Part shown: positions 1 through 7,341 of the stretch, piece by piece | How the letters are laid out: every line of letters begins with the position of its first letter | Numbering within the stretch: position 1 is the stretch's first letter | IMG/VR virus record: IMGVR_UViG_3300042863_001878 | Span: 1-33,745 of that record | DNA length: 33,745 bases | Source of the DNA: a virus | Reading direction: 5' to 3' (one strand) | Translations under genes and position numbers: made by a program | The notes under the pieces: generated by a model | Databases searched by the model: none | The model's input: the letters and a program-made list of their open reading frames with translations, nothing else | What the model was told of the DNA's origin: nothing

Positions 1-939
1 GATGTTATCTATTTTGAAGATATGTTTCAGCCGGGCTTTGAGAGTCTGCCTTATATCCTTAATCAAGTTAGTGAGGCACATCGCCCTAAAATATATGTGC
101 GCTGTCTTGCGCAGTCTATCGATCCTGATGACTTTGTTCACGTTTGGGGGATGGCCAAATGGATGGGTTCCTATGAGAAAATGGTCTGCGAAGCTGTTAG
201 CCAGAGTGGTGGTGCGATCCTCGCAACTAATGAAGAAATGGTCATGAACATGAAGATTGCAGGTTGGGATGTACCAATCTACAATATCAGTGGTCTAGCA
301 TTTGGTAAGGATGAGGTTATGTCTCGTGTAGATAGGAATATTCCTTTTCATGATCGTAAACATCGTGTTGTATTCAGTGCTCGTTGGGATCAAGAAAAGC
401 AGCCTGATTTTTACATGGATGTTATTGAAGCATGGGCTAAACGTCATCCAAACAACAGTGTAGAATTTGCTGTGTGCAGTGGTGCTAAACTGCGTAGCAA
501 TAATGATAGTTACATGAAACGTACACATGATTTAGTAGAGCGTGACCTATTACGTATCTATGAGGATTTAGAAAAGAATGATTACTATGATATTGTTAAT
601 AACAGTCGTGTTGTTTTTAATTGTGCTTTACAAGATTGGGTTTCAAACACCGTATCAGAGGCCGATGCTCTTGGATGTAATGTACTGTATCCAGCGTATC
701 GTAGCTTCCCTGAAACTTTTAGTAACGATCCAGAAAGACTATACATCCCGTGGTCTGTAGAAGATGCATTAGATAAACTTGAAAAGTTATTGAAGAAACC
801 ACATGCTGATATTGGCAAAATCAGTGATTACAACAATGGAACGATTGATAGAATCGTTGACATTTTACAAGGCAATGGACAGAGTATGTTGAGAATGTCC
901 ACTGACTACAGAAAACATACCCGCGAATCTAAATATTAA
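1..939 (+). CDS. Glycosyltransferase, GT-B fold, 5'-partial
   Basis: The reading frame is open from base 1, so the start lies upstream of the window. The first visible residues (DVIYFEDMFQPGFE) are not a start region; the first in-frame ATG at 22 is internal. The C-terminal half looks like a GT4/GT1-type glycosyltransferase: FSARWDQEKQPDFYMDV is the usual first strand of the nucleotide-sugar-binding domain. A later segment (VSNTVSEADALGCNVLYPAY) fits the donor-binding E-x(n)-E region and loop. Donor and acceptor cannot be read from sequence. With the second glycosyltransferase (5944-7341), the cytidylyltransferase-like gene and the epimerase, it suggests a phage glycan or DNA-glycosylation pathway. 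Ten bases separate it from the next gene. Confidence 0.75.
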   Translation, partial: DVIYFEDMFQPGFESLPYILNQVSEAHRPKIYVRCLAQSIDPDDFVHVWGMAKWMGSYEKMVCEAVSQSGGAILATNEEMVMNMKIAGWDVPIYNISGLAFGKDEVMSRVDRNIPFHDRKHRVVFSARWDQEKQPDFYMDVIEAWAKRHPNNSVEFAVCSGAKLRSNNDSYMKRTHDLVERDLLRIYEDLEKNDYYDIVNNSRVVFNCALQDWVSNTVSEADALGCNVLYPAYRSFPETFSNDPERLYIPWSVEDALDKLEKLLKKPHADIGKISDYNNGTIDRIVDILQGNGQSMLRMSTDYRKHTRESKY

Positions 940-949
940 GGAGAAAATT

Positions 950-1147
950 ATGAGCGCACATCAAGATATTGAAACACAATTGGCTGCATACAATGCAGAG
1001 AACGCTAAGTTTGTAGCAGGTAATGCGGCAGCAGGTACTCGTGCCCGTAAAGCATTAGCTGAACTAGCTAAAGCAGTTAAGGCTCGCCGTAACGAAATTA
1101 CAGCAGAAAAAGCCGCACGTGCTGAAGAAAAAGCTAAAGCAAAGTAA
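950..1147 (+). CDS. Histone H1-like (Hc1-type) basic DNA-binding protein
   Basis: A 65-residue protein rich in Ala, Lys, Arg and Glu. The segment from residue 24 (AGNAAAGTRARKALAELAKA, then KARRNEI and an AEKAA-rich tail) follows the pattern of bacterial Hc1/H1-like nucleoid proteins: GN-x-AA-x-x-R-x-R, L-x-K, R-x-E. It is predicted to be a single long helix that binds DNA non-specifically. The start is supported by AGGAG about 7 nt upstream. In a phage it could help compact phage DNA or coat host DNA. The family match is by motif recall, not by search, and low-complexity composition is a confounder. Confidence 0.6.
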   Translation: MSAHQDIETQLAAYNAENAKFVAGNAAAGTRARKALAELAKAVKARRNEITAEKAARAEEKAKAK

Positions 1148-1162
1148 TTTTGCTAAATATGT

Positions 1163-1188
1163 TGTAAGCTACACAACGGTAGCTTACA
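1163..1188 (+). other. Perfect 10-bp inverted repeat hairpin
   Basis: TGTAAGCTAC at 1163-1172 pairs with GTAGCTTACA at 1179-1188 around a 6-nt loop. It lies between the H1-like gene and folE. No T-run follows, so a rho-independent terminator is unlikely. An mRNA-processing or stabilising hairpin in the folE leader is possible. Confidence 0.45.
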
Positions 1189-1222
1189 TATCAAAACAAA
1201 ACCATCACAAAGGAAGGTTATC

Positions 1223-1903
1223 ATGAGTTATAATAAAACAAAAACAGATCCAGAGTTGGGTCAAAAAGTACACGAACATCTAGTCAAAATGGGTGTCGAG
1301 ACACCTACATTGCCGAACAATTTAGATCGAAAAGATAAGATTGATAGAATTGAAGAACATTTCACTATCATTATGCAATATCTTGGATTAGATTTGTCTG
1401 ATGACAGTCTTATTGAAACACCAAAGCGTGTTGCTAAAATGTATGTCAATGAAATCTTTTGGGGGCTAGACTATGAGGCATTTCCAAAGTGTACGACTGT
1501 CGATAACAAGATGCATTACAACGAAATGGTCGTTGAACGCAACGTTAATGTCCAGAGTAACTGCGAACATCACTTTGTTATTATTGACGGTCTGGCCACT
1601 GTTGCTTATGTTCCTAAGCAAAGAGTCCTCGGACTTTCAAAAATTAATCGTATTGTCGAATATTTCTCTAAGCGCCCTCAAATCCAAGAGAGACTTACAG
1701 AACAAATCTTCCACACTCTCCAATTTATACTGGAGACTGAAGATGTTGCGGTAATGATTGACGCACAGCACTATTGCGTAAAATCACGCGGTGTAGAAGA
1801 TACAGGCTCAAGTACAGTTACTTGTCGTTTAGGTGGTGGATTCAAAACAGATCCAGCCGCAAGACAAGAGTTTTTACAGATTGCTAACAAGGGTTGCAAA
1901 TGA
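1223..1903 (+). CDS. folE: GTP cyclohydrolase I
   Basis: A 226-residue enzyme of usual family length that converts GTP to 7,8-dihydroneopterin triphosphate, the entry step to 7-deazaguanine (preQ0) and folate. The core is intact. CEHH at residues 114-117 gives the zinc Cys and His, followed by FVIIDGLATVAYVPKQRVLG and a long helix. HYCVKSRGVED supplies the second zinc Cys (about 185), and STVTC closes the active site. The start has a good ribosome-binding site (AAGGAAGG). It precedes queD and queE on the same strand, so its likely role is 7-deazaguanine supply, not folate. No queC is seen in the window. Confidence 0.95.
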   Translation: MSYNKTKTDPELGQKVHEHLVKMGVETPTLPNNLDRKDKIDRIEEHFTIIMQYLGLDLSDDSLIETPKRVAKMYVNEIFWGLDYEAFPKCTTVDNKMHYNEMVVERNVNVQSNCEHHFVIIDGLATVAYVPKQRVLGLSKINRIVEYFSKRPQIQERLTEQIFHTLQFILETEDVAVMIDAQHYCVKSRGVEDTGSSTVTCRLGGGFKTDPAARQEFLQIANKGCK

Positions 1904-2337
1904 GTGAAATTATTGAAGATACTATTAGTAGAAATAAAAAATTTCAAGAAGAAAGAACTCGCAGGTTAAAAAGAATGCGAGAACTTAAAGCACCTGATAT
2001 CATAATTCAAACTGAAGAAATGATATCAAAAATGACTATAGCAGAATATAAAATCTTCTGTCAGCAAGCCGAAGAAGAAGATAAAAAAGTTAAAGTAGAA
2101 TACGCTAAAAATAATCCTATTCAAAAACATATAGTCGATGAAATTTATGATAGGGAAAGTAAACTCTCTTATACTTTCTTCACTTACTCATCTACTGTAC
2201 AGTGGACAATGGCTATTAATCCTTTGAGTTTTATGAGTGCAGATGATTACGACAATGATTTATATCAAACTTTTTTAGACCATGCTCAAGAACTTTATCA
2301 AGAAAGATTCAAAGAAAAATGGAAGGCTGAAGAATGA
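1900..2337 (+). CDS. Unknown charged helical protein
   Basis: 145 residues, not recognised. I chose the ATG at 1900, which overlaps the folE stop as ATGA, over an in-frame TTG two codons upstream. The N-terminal half is highly charged (EERTRRLKRMRELKAP) and probably helical or coiled coil. The C-terminal half has an aromatic patch (SYTFFTYSSTVQWTMAINP). Translational coupling to folE suggests co-expression but not function. Confidence 0.7.
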   Translation: MSEIIEDTISRNKKFQEERTRRLKRMRELKAPDIIIQTEEMISKMTIAEYKIFCQQAEEEDKKVKVEYAKNNPIQKHIVDEIYDRESKLSYTFFTYSSTVQWTMAINPLSFMSADDYDNDLYQTFLDHAQELYQERFKEKWKAEE

Positions 2338-2459
2338 ATTTATTAATCATTATTTTAGTTATCGCAATCATTGTGTCAATCGCTCGTATGTTACCAAAAA
2401 GCAATTGTACAGGTAACTGTAATCAAGGTCGCAACTGTAATTGTGTTACAAAGGAATAA
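2334..2459 (+). CDS. Small membrane protein with Cys-rich tail
   Basis: 41 residues, coupled to the previous gene by ATGA. Residues 2-17 are a single strongly hydrophobic segment (LLIIILVIAIIVSIA). A short tail follows with four cysteines (CTGNCNQGRNCNC). C-x-GNC-x-QGR-x-C-x-C tails recur in small phage proteins as far as I recall, with no known function. The cysteines could bind a metal or form disulfides. Confidence 0.6.
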   Translation: MNLLIIILVIAIIVSIARMLPKSNCTGNCNQGRNCNCVTKE

Positions 2460-2461
2460 AA

Positions 2462-2698
2462 ATGGGATTCAGAAAACCAATGGACTATAATAGTGTTAGT
2501 CATCAAATTTATATGGCAGGTGTAGAACTATACAGTCCTTACAACGACGGATACGTTCAATTTGAAATCAAAAAAGACTTGTATAAACTCAAGTGGTTGA
2601 TTGATGCAATGATGAAGGATAGTCCTGAGTTTGGCGGTGAGCAAGAGTTTGTAACCGAACATGAAAAGACTATAATGTGGCGAACACTGACAAAATAA
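2462..2698 (+). CDS. Unknown small protein
   Basis: 78 residues, not recognised. The ATG at 2462 is preceded by AAGGA, 6 nt away, at the end of the previous gene, and is preferred to upstream alternatives. The sequence is mixed polar (MGFRKPMDYNSVSHQIYMAG) with no membrane segment or obvious motif. Confidence 0.6.
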   Translation: MGFRKPMDYNSVSHQIYMAGVELYSPYNDGYVQFEIKKDLYKLKWLIDAMMKDSPEFGGEQEFVTEHEKTIMWRTLTK

Positions 2699-2703
2699 GA
2701 CTC

Positions 2704-2952
2704 ATGAATAACATGACGAAAGAGGAAGCACGTGCTTTCATTCGTAAGGTTATGGGGCCTCCCAAACGAACGTTAGAAGGACAAGAGAAAGAAAACATGT
2801 TAACAGTGTTCCGTCTTATCGAACCTGTAGAAACTACTAACAATCAAAGATCGTTTACAGAAGAATATGTTCACGCAGGTAAAACATATTACGTTCATTA
2901 CTTTGGCAGTGAAACAGAAGTAGAAGAAGTATTACCAGATGATATTCAATAA
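2704..2952 (+). CDS. Unknown small acidic protein
   Basis: 82 residues from ATG 2704. A GTG at 2677 would add nine residues and overlap the previous gene; neither has a clear ribosome-binding site, so the start is uncertain. The N-terminus is basic (KEEARAFIRKVMGPPKRT) and the C-terminus acidic (SETEVEEVLPDDIQ). The last 14 bases overlap the nucleotidyltransferase gene, a sign of coupled translation. No family was recognised. Confidence 0.55.
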   Translation: MNNMTKEEARAFIRKVMGPPKRTLEGQEKENMLTVFRLIEPVETTNNQRSFTEEYVHAGKTYYVHYFGSETEVEEVLPDDIQ

Positions 2953-3409
2953 AGTTAAAGAATTAAAAGAGCAAGGTAAAAAAATTGGCATAACATTTAG
3001 TCAATTTGATATGCTACATGCAGGTCACATTGCTATGCTTGCAGAAGCAAAAAATCATTGCGATTATCTAATTGCAGGACTACAGACAAATGCATCAATT
3101 GATCGCCCGGACACTAAAAACCCACCTATACAATCTATTGTCGAACGTCAAATTCAGTTGGCAGCGTGTCGTTACGTTGATGAAGTGGTTGTGTATAGTA
3201 CAGAGCAGGACCTCGTTGACCTCTTACTCATATTACCGGTGGATGTCAGAATCCTTGGTGTCGAATATGCCGACAAGGAGTTCAGTGGTAAAAGTGAGTG
3301 CGAGCTCCGATCCATCGATCTTGTCTTTAACGGTAGAGATCACTCCTTCAGTTCCAGTAGCCTACGTAAACGTGTCTATGATAGCGAAACCAAAAAGCGA
3401 GGTCAATAA
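2939..3409 (+). CDS. Cytidylyltransferase-like nucleotidyltransferase
   Basis: 156 residues of the HIGH-type nucleotidyltransferase superfamily (TagD / RfaE C-domain / PanC-like fold). Evidence is ITFSQFDMLHAGHIAMLAEA, with the nucleotide-binding HAGH at residues 27-30. A C-terminal SSSSLRKRV stretch matches the (I/S)SST-x-x-R phosphate-binding motif. Such enzymes transfer CMP or AMP to a phosphorylated small molecule such as glycerol-3-phosphate or heptose-1-phosphate. The central 'RTK' loop is divergent, so the substrate is open. Neighbouring glycosyltransferases and the epimerase suggest activation of a sugar or polyol. It ends in TAATG, sharing a base with the next start. Confidence 0.75.
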   Translation: MIFNKVKELKEQGKKIGITFSQFDMLHAGHIAMLAEAKNHCDYLIAGLQTNASIDRPDTKNPPIQSIVERQIQLAACRYVDEVVVYSTEQDLVDLLLILPVDVRILGVEYADKEFSGKSECELRSIDLVFNGRDHSFSSSSLRKRVYDSETKKRGQ

Positions 3410-3696
3410 TGAATGATTTTATAAACAAGTATAGAATCAAGCATGTAAGAGTTGCTAAAGACTATCATACTATAGATTACGGGTACACACTCGGTTCGAC
3501 TATTAGTTACAGTGGTCGTGAAGATTTTATTGAAATGGAATTACCCCGCAGTGCATTTGAAGAACTGGTTAATATTGATCATACGATTCATGATTGGGTA
3601 CAAGAGGAGCGTAACGAAGAATACCTACGTAAAATGCACCCGGCACTTAGGGAAGCATATGATAAATACCGAATGCTCCTAGAGATATATCGGTAA
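3409..3696 (+). CDS. Unknown small acidic protein
   Basis: 95 residues, translationally coupled to the nucleotidyltransferase (TAATG). The protein is polar with an acidic mid-region and a helical, charged C-terminus (QEERNEEYLRKMHPALREAY). There is no membrane segment and no recognised family. It is the last gene before the queD promoter. Confidence 0.65.
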   Translation: MNDFINKYRIKHVRVAKDYHTIDYGYTLGSTISYSGREDFIEMELPRSAFEELVNIDHTIHDWVQEERNEEYLRKMHPALREAYDKYRMLLEIYR

Positions 3697-3725
3697 TCAA
3701 ATAGCGGTCTTGGCGTCATTCCCGC

Positions 3726-3754
3726 TTTACAAACTCTGCCGCCTATGCTATAAT
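3726..3754 (+). promoter_or_regulatory. Sigma70-type promoter for queD
   Basis: TTTACA at 3726-3731, a 17-bp spacer, then TATAAT at 3749-3754 with an extended TGC just upstream. AGGAG lies 7 nt before the queD start, so the leader is about 12 nt. Confidence 0.7.
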
Positions 3755-3771
3755 CAACATAGGAGAAAATA

Positions 3772-4275
3772 ATGGCAAATCAATCAGTAAGTTACAAGTA
3801 CACAAGTACTAAAGAGTATCACGATAGCTTCCCTTGTGCTTATCGTCAATGGAGAGCAGATAGTCACTGCAACATGATTCATGGTTACAGTTTCAGTATG
3901 AAGTTCTATTTCGGTACAAACGATCTAGATGTTCGCAATTGGGCAGCAGACTATGGTGGACTAAAAGAATTGAAAAAGATTCTTGAGGATCAGTTTGACC
4001 ATACTCTATTAGTCGCACAAGACGATCCCGAACTTGAAACATTCAAAATGTTACAAGAAAAGAAACTTGCTAAACTAACTATTCTTCCACGTATCGGTTG
4101 TGAGAGTTTAGCAGATATGCTTTACAAGTACGTCAATGGTGTTTACATTCCTGATATGTGGGGGTTAGGTGAACACAATCGTCTATGGTGCTATCGTGTT
4201 GAAGTGCGTGAGACACAATCTAACATGGCATATCGTGAAGGTCACCGTGAATGGAATGAGGATCTGTTTGCATGA
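3772..4275 (+). CDS. queD: QueD-like 6-carboxytetrahydropterin synthase, divergent metal site
   Basis: 167 residues of the 6-pyruvoyl-tetrahydropterin synthase/QueD family, which turns dihydroneopterin triphosphate into 6-carboxytetrahydropterin. The catalytic Cys (C33 in SHCNMIHGY) is present. So are the first His of the HGH motif (H37), the D-H pair (FDHTLLV) and the late Glu in VEVRET. Two of the three expected zinc histidines are tyrosine: AHR is AYR (Y24) and HGH is HGY (Y39). This may be a phage-specific subfamily with altered metal binding. It has its own promoter and sits upstream of queE. Confidence 0.85.
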   Translation: MANQSVSYKYTSTKEYHDSFPCAYRQWRADSHCNMIHGYSFSMKFYFGTNDLDVRNWAADYGGLKELKKILEDQFDHTLLVAQDDPELETFKMLQEKKLAKLTILPRIGCESLADMLYKYVNGVYIPDMWGLGEHNRLWCYRVEVRETQSNMAYREGHREWNEDLFA

Positions 4276-4487
4276 GCGGGCGCTTCCTTTCACCCAAGGA
4301 CCTAAGTGCTGCCAAGCATGAACGTGAAATAGTCAACAGTTTGCTTAAGCGGGGCAAAGTAAAAGCCGCAGAGCGTATTGTTAAAGAGTATCACATTGTT
4401 TGTGGTTGCGGTGTAGAAGGATGCATTTTCATTCACCTACAGCGTGACGAAACTGAAGAACAAAGAAAAGAACGTCTGGGGTATTAA
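4272..4487 (+). CDS. Unknown small protein with Cys cluster
   Basis: 71 residues, overlapping queD by ATGA. It is basic at the N-terminus, then contains CGCGVEGCIFIH, which could bind a metal through three Cys and a His. It ends in a charged helix (RDETEEQRKERLGY). No family recognised. Confidence 0.6.
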   Translation: MSGRFLSPKDLSAAKHEREIVNSLLKRGKVKAAERIVKEYHIVCGCGVEGCIFIHLQRDETEEQRKERLGY

Positions 4488-4645
4488 TGAAGCGACTTTG
4501 GCGCATTTGGGCAAAGGCATTAGGAGAGAAAGCAGGTAATACGGACACTGAGTCTGACCGCATTGCTTTCATCCGTACTCTTATTGTGTTATCATATATT
4601 ACAACAAACCTGTTTATCGTAGCAGGTGTTATACGGCATTGGTAA
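4487..4645 (+). CDS. Small single-pass membrane protein
   Basis: 52 residues, start shared with the previous stop (TAATG). A basic amphipathic N-terminus (MKRLWRIWAKALGEKAG) is followed by one membrane segment (residues about 31-49, TLIVLSYITTNLFIVAGVI). Small proteins of this design are common in large myoviruses; function unknown. Confidence 0.6.
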   Translation: MKRLWRIWAKALGEKAGNTDTESDRIAFIRTLIVLSYITTNLFIVAGVIRHW

Positions 4646-4647
4646 AA

Positions 4648-5499
4648 ATGAACAAATTAAAAATATCAGAATTATTTTATAGCATACAAGGTGAAGGTCG
4701 TCATATGGGTGTACCAAGTGTGTTCTTACGCACGTTTGGTTGCAACTTAAAGTGCGCTGGTTTCGGTATGCCAAAAGGTAAGTTGAGTGAAGAAAGAATT
4801 AAAATTGCTGAGTCTAGCCAAAATTACAAAGATTATAAATCCCTTCCGCTTGTCAGCACGGGATGTGATTCTTATGCATCTTGGGACCCTAATTTCAAAC
4901 ATCTTAGTCCTTACTATGATACCGGCGATGTTGTTAGTCGCATTATGGATATACTGCCATTCAATGCTTGGCATGATGAGCACTTGGTTATCACGGGCGG
5001 TGAACCGCTTCTAGGATGGCAACAACTATATCCTGAGTTGCTAAGTAATGAAAAAATGTTGAACTTAAAAGAGTTAACATTTGAAACTAACGGTACACAA
5101 CCATTAGGTGAAGAACTTAAAAAATATCTACAGACTAAGTGGCATAAACAAAAGGGAATTGAAACAGTTACATTTAGTGTAAGTGCTAAACTCTCTAGTA
5201 GCGGTGAAGATACGAAAGAAACTATCTGCCCTGATATTGTAGCAGAATACGAAATGTATGGTCACACATATCTTAAATTAGTTGTTGCAACAAATGAAGA
5301 TGTTGAAGAAGCATTAGAGGTGGTTAACACATATCGAAAGAACAATTTCTTTGGCAACGTGTATCTAATGCCAGTCGGTGGTGTTGAAAGTGTGTATAGT
5401 TTGAACAATCGTAGAGTAGCAGAACTTGCTATGAAACATGGATTGCGCTACAGTGATAGACTTCAAGTACCGTTGTTTAAAAATGAGTGGGGCACTTAA
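4648..5499 (+). CDS. queE: QueE-like 7-carboxy-7-deazaguanine synthase (radical SAM), split Cys motif
   Basis: 283 residues. Start ATG 4648 is preferred to an in-frame TTG at 4639. QueE converts 6-carboxytetrahydropterin to 7-carboxy-7-deazaguanine using SAM and a [4Fe-4S] cluster. The N-terminus is typical (SELFYSIQGEGRHMGVPSVF, then RTFGCNLKC), and VITGGEPLLG is the SAM-binding GGEP motif. The canonical CX3CX2C motif is interrupted. C32 and C36 are followed by AGF, not by the third Cys. After about 36 residues comes GCDSYASWDP, which matches the usual sequence beginning at the third Cys (C73). It is the third preQ0-pathway gene here. Confidence 0.85.
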   Translation: MNKLKISELFYSIQGEGRHMGVPSVFLRTFGCNLKCAGFGMPKGKLSEERIKIAESSQNYKDYKSLPLVSTGCDSYASWDPNFKHLSPYYDTGDVVSRIMDILPFNAWHDEHLVITGGEPLLGWQQLYPELLSNEKMLNLKELTFETNGTQPLGEELKKYLQTKWHKQKGIETVTFSVSAKLSSSGEDTKETICPDIVAEYEMYGHTYLKLVVATNEDVEEALEVVNTYRKNNFFGNVYLMPVGGVESVYSLNNRRVAELAMKHGLRYSDRLQVPLFKNEWGT

Positions 5500-5684
5500 T
5501 GACACAAGTTATAATTACACGAACACAATTTGAAAGACTCAAAGAAGTATTTGATATGTACGACAGTGTAGATCGAATTGTATGGAAGCAAGAATCACTC
5601 AGTGGTATTGGTCCCAATGTCACGATTGAGTTTGACCCAAAAGAATCTGTCAAAATAGATATAACAGATGTGGAGAGTTGGTAA
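5499..5684 (+). CDS. Unknown small protein
   Basis: 61 residues, coupled to queE by TAATG. Moderately acidic, with a helical N-terminus (QFERLKEVFDMYDSVDRIV) and a C-terminus likely to be beta-strand (VTIEFDPKESVKIDI). Not recognised. Its last codons lie inside a 30-bp tandem duplication. Confidence 0.6.
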   Translation: MTQVIITRTQFERLKEVFDMYDSVDRIVWKQESLSGIGPNVTIEFDPKESVKIDITDVESW

Positions 5685-5725
5685 TGATGGATAAAAGATA
5701 TGGAGAGTTGGTAATGATGGATAGT
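5666..5725 (+). repeat. 30-bp tandem duplication at a gene junction
   Basis: Unit 5666-5695 repeats at 5696-5725. The first 28 bases match with one difference (agatG/agatA), and both carry ggagagttggtaatgatgga. The unit contains the stop of one gene and the start of the next, so a second copy of the start region follows the first. Confidence 0.9.
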
Positions 5726-5947
5726 TTTGTTTCTCACCATCGAGAGGATGATTGGGCTCTTAACCGAGTACAAGATTGGCAATATAAATTATGCTGGAAA
5801 CCACACACCTGTTTTCTTACTGGAAAACAACTGTGGGGTAAACATGCTTATCACGGTACTAGAATTATTACTGGCCCCGGTGTTCCGATTCATGAAGACT
5901 ATTGGATTGGTAAGAATGAATTCGTGATTTGGAAATTAACAAAATGA
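5684..5947 (+). CDS. Unknown protein, duplicated start
   Basis: 87 residues from ATG 5684, which overlaps the previous stop (TAATG). Because of the 30-bp duplication, ATGs at 5714 and 5717 repeat the same context, and the ancestral protein probably began there. The body is compact and aromatic (DDWALNRVQDWQYKLCWKPH, and later GPGVPIHEDYWI). It looks conserved and folded, but I do not recognise a named family. Confidence 0.65.
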   Translation: MMDKRYGELVMMDSFVSHHREDDWALNRVQDWQYKLCWKPHTCFLTGKQLWGKHAYHGTRIITGPGVPIHEDYWIGKNEFVIWKLTK

Positions 5948-7341
5948 GAACATACGATAAACGAATTGCATTTTTAATCAGCGATCAGCACTTTATTCCT
6001 CACGGTGGCATTGGTAGCTTCTGTAAGAGTTTTACTGAAATGTGTAGTAGATTGAACTGGAAGGTTGATATTATCTTGGACAAGATACCTAATAACGATG
6101 ATTTTCAAAAGTTGATCGAAGGTGCCGGAGCAAATGTGATTTTTCCACCCAAAGCAGTGTCAGTTAGGCCCGGTGTAGTAGAAGTAAAAGCTGAATCAGC
6201 TTTACCGTATGACGATCACACCTCTACTTTTTCGTTCAGTGACACTATCAATTTTGAAAAGATCATTAACTTCCGCAAAGCAATAATTAAAGCGTTTGAA
6301 ACCAATGCGTATGACATGATTGTGTGCAATACACAGGAAGCAATGACTGCGGCTTATGCAATGACTATCAACAAGTACATTCCGGTAGTGTTCTATACTC
6401 ACTTACACAGTATGATCTTCCGTGAAAGTCAAGGCAGTGATGTGTTCTTGGATAGTTATCACAATTTCTATAACAAGCATATGGAATTCACTGATATCAT
6501 CATCGGTACACAAAGTCAAAAGAATATTGATGAACTCACTAAGTATGGTGCAACTAACTGTCAACTATTGCCAATGCCCATGAGTGAGCGAGGATTGCTT
6601 GAGTCGTATACAGGTGAGAAAAAAGGTGTATTGTTCATCGGTCGTTGGGAAGAAGGCAAGAACCCTGAAGCATACATCAGAGTCATGAAGGAAGCAAAAC
6701 TGCCATGCAAAGTAATGACTAACAGTAATGGACAAAAGAAGTTCGAAAAAGCTTTCGCTGAAGCCGGCATTACTGATTATGAAATCAAAGCAGGTATCAC
6801 TGGTCAAGAGAAAGTAGATTTCATTCGTAGTTCTAGTGTATTCTTTATGCCCAGTTTACGTGAGAACTATCCTTTCGCATTCTTAGAATGTCTAGGTCAT
6901 ATGCCATGTGTTGTATTAGATACACAAGATTGGTCTGATAACTTTCACAGCATATTCTATCACAAAGTACACATCACGAATGCCGCTGATACAATAAAAC
7001 AATTATATGGCATAGATCAACCATCGTTGGCACTTGATTATGTCAATCAACTTGACAATGAAGTTGCACAGAAGTGGGTCAAGTTCCTAGATGAATTTGT
7101 AGGGAAACGTAGTAATACTAACTCTGCAAAAATCAATACATACGAAACAATCAAATATAGAGATTATATCAAAGAATTAGAACGCAAACACTTAGCACGT
7201 GAAGATTTTGAAAGTGTATTGTCAAACAAATATAAGTTTATCAATGTTTGGTATACTGACAATGATACTTATTTGAGCAAAGACCCAACATTTAAACCAC
7301 AGGAGGAAGAAACAAACGAAAGTTTGTTTGAATGGCAATGA
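5944..7341 (+). CDS. Glycosyltransferase, GT4-like
   Basis: 465 residues. Start ATG 5944 overlaps the previous stop by ATGA. The N-domain has a glycine-rich acceptor-side loop (HGGIGSFCKSF). The C-domain starts with GVLFIGRWEEGKNPEAYIRV and carries FMPSLRENYPFAFLECLG, the E-x7-E donor-phosphate region typical of GT4 enzymes. A roughly 80-residue charged tail follows the catalytic domain. It is probably cytoplasmic, transferring a hexose from a nucleotide sugar. The next gene is a sugar epimerase, so the donor may be made or altered by that enzyme. Confidence 0.85.
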   Translation: MRTYDKRIAFLISDQHFIPHGGIGSFCKSFTEMCSRLNWKVDIILDKIPNNDDFQKLIEGAGANVIFPPKAVSVRPGVVEVKAESALPYDDHTSTFSFSDTINFEKIINFRKAIIKAFETNAYDMIVCNTQEAMTAAYAMTINKYIPVVFYTHLHSMIFRESQGSDVFLDSYHNFYNKHMEFTDIIIGTQSQKNIDELTKYGATNCQLLPMPMSERGLLESYTGEKKGVLFIGRWEEGKNPEAYIRVMKEAKLPCKVMTNSNGQKKFEKAFAEAGITDYEIKAGITGQEKVDFIRSSSVFFMPSLRENYPFAFLECLGHMPCVVLDTQDWSDNFHSIFYHKVHITNAADTIKQLYGIDQPSLALDYVNQLDNEVAQKWVKFLDEFVGKRSNTNSAKINTYETIKYRDYIKELERKHLAREDFESVLSNKYKFINVWYTDNDTYLSKDPTFKPQEEETNESLFEWQ

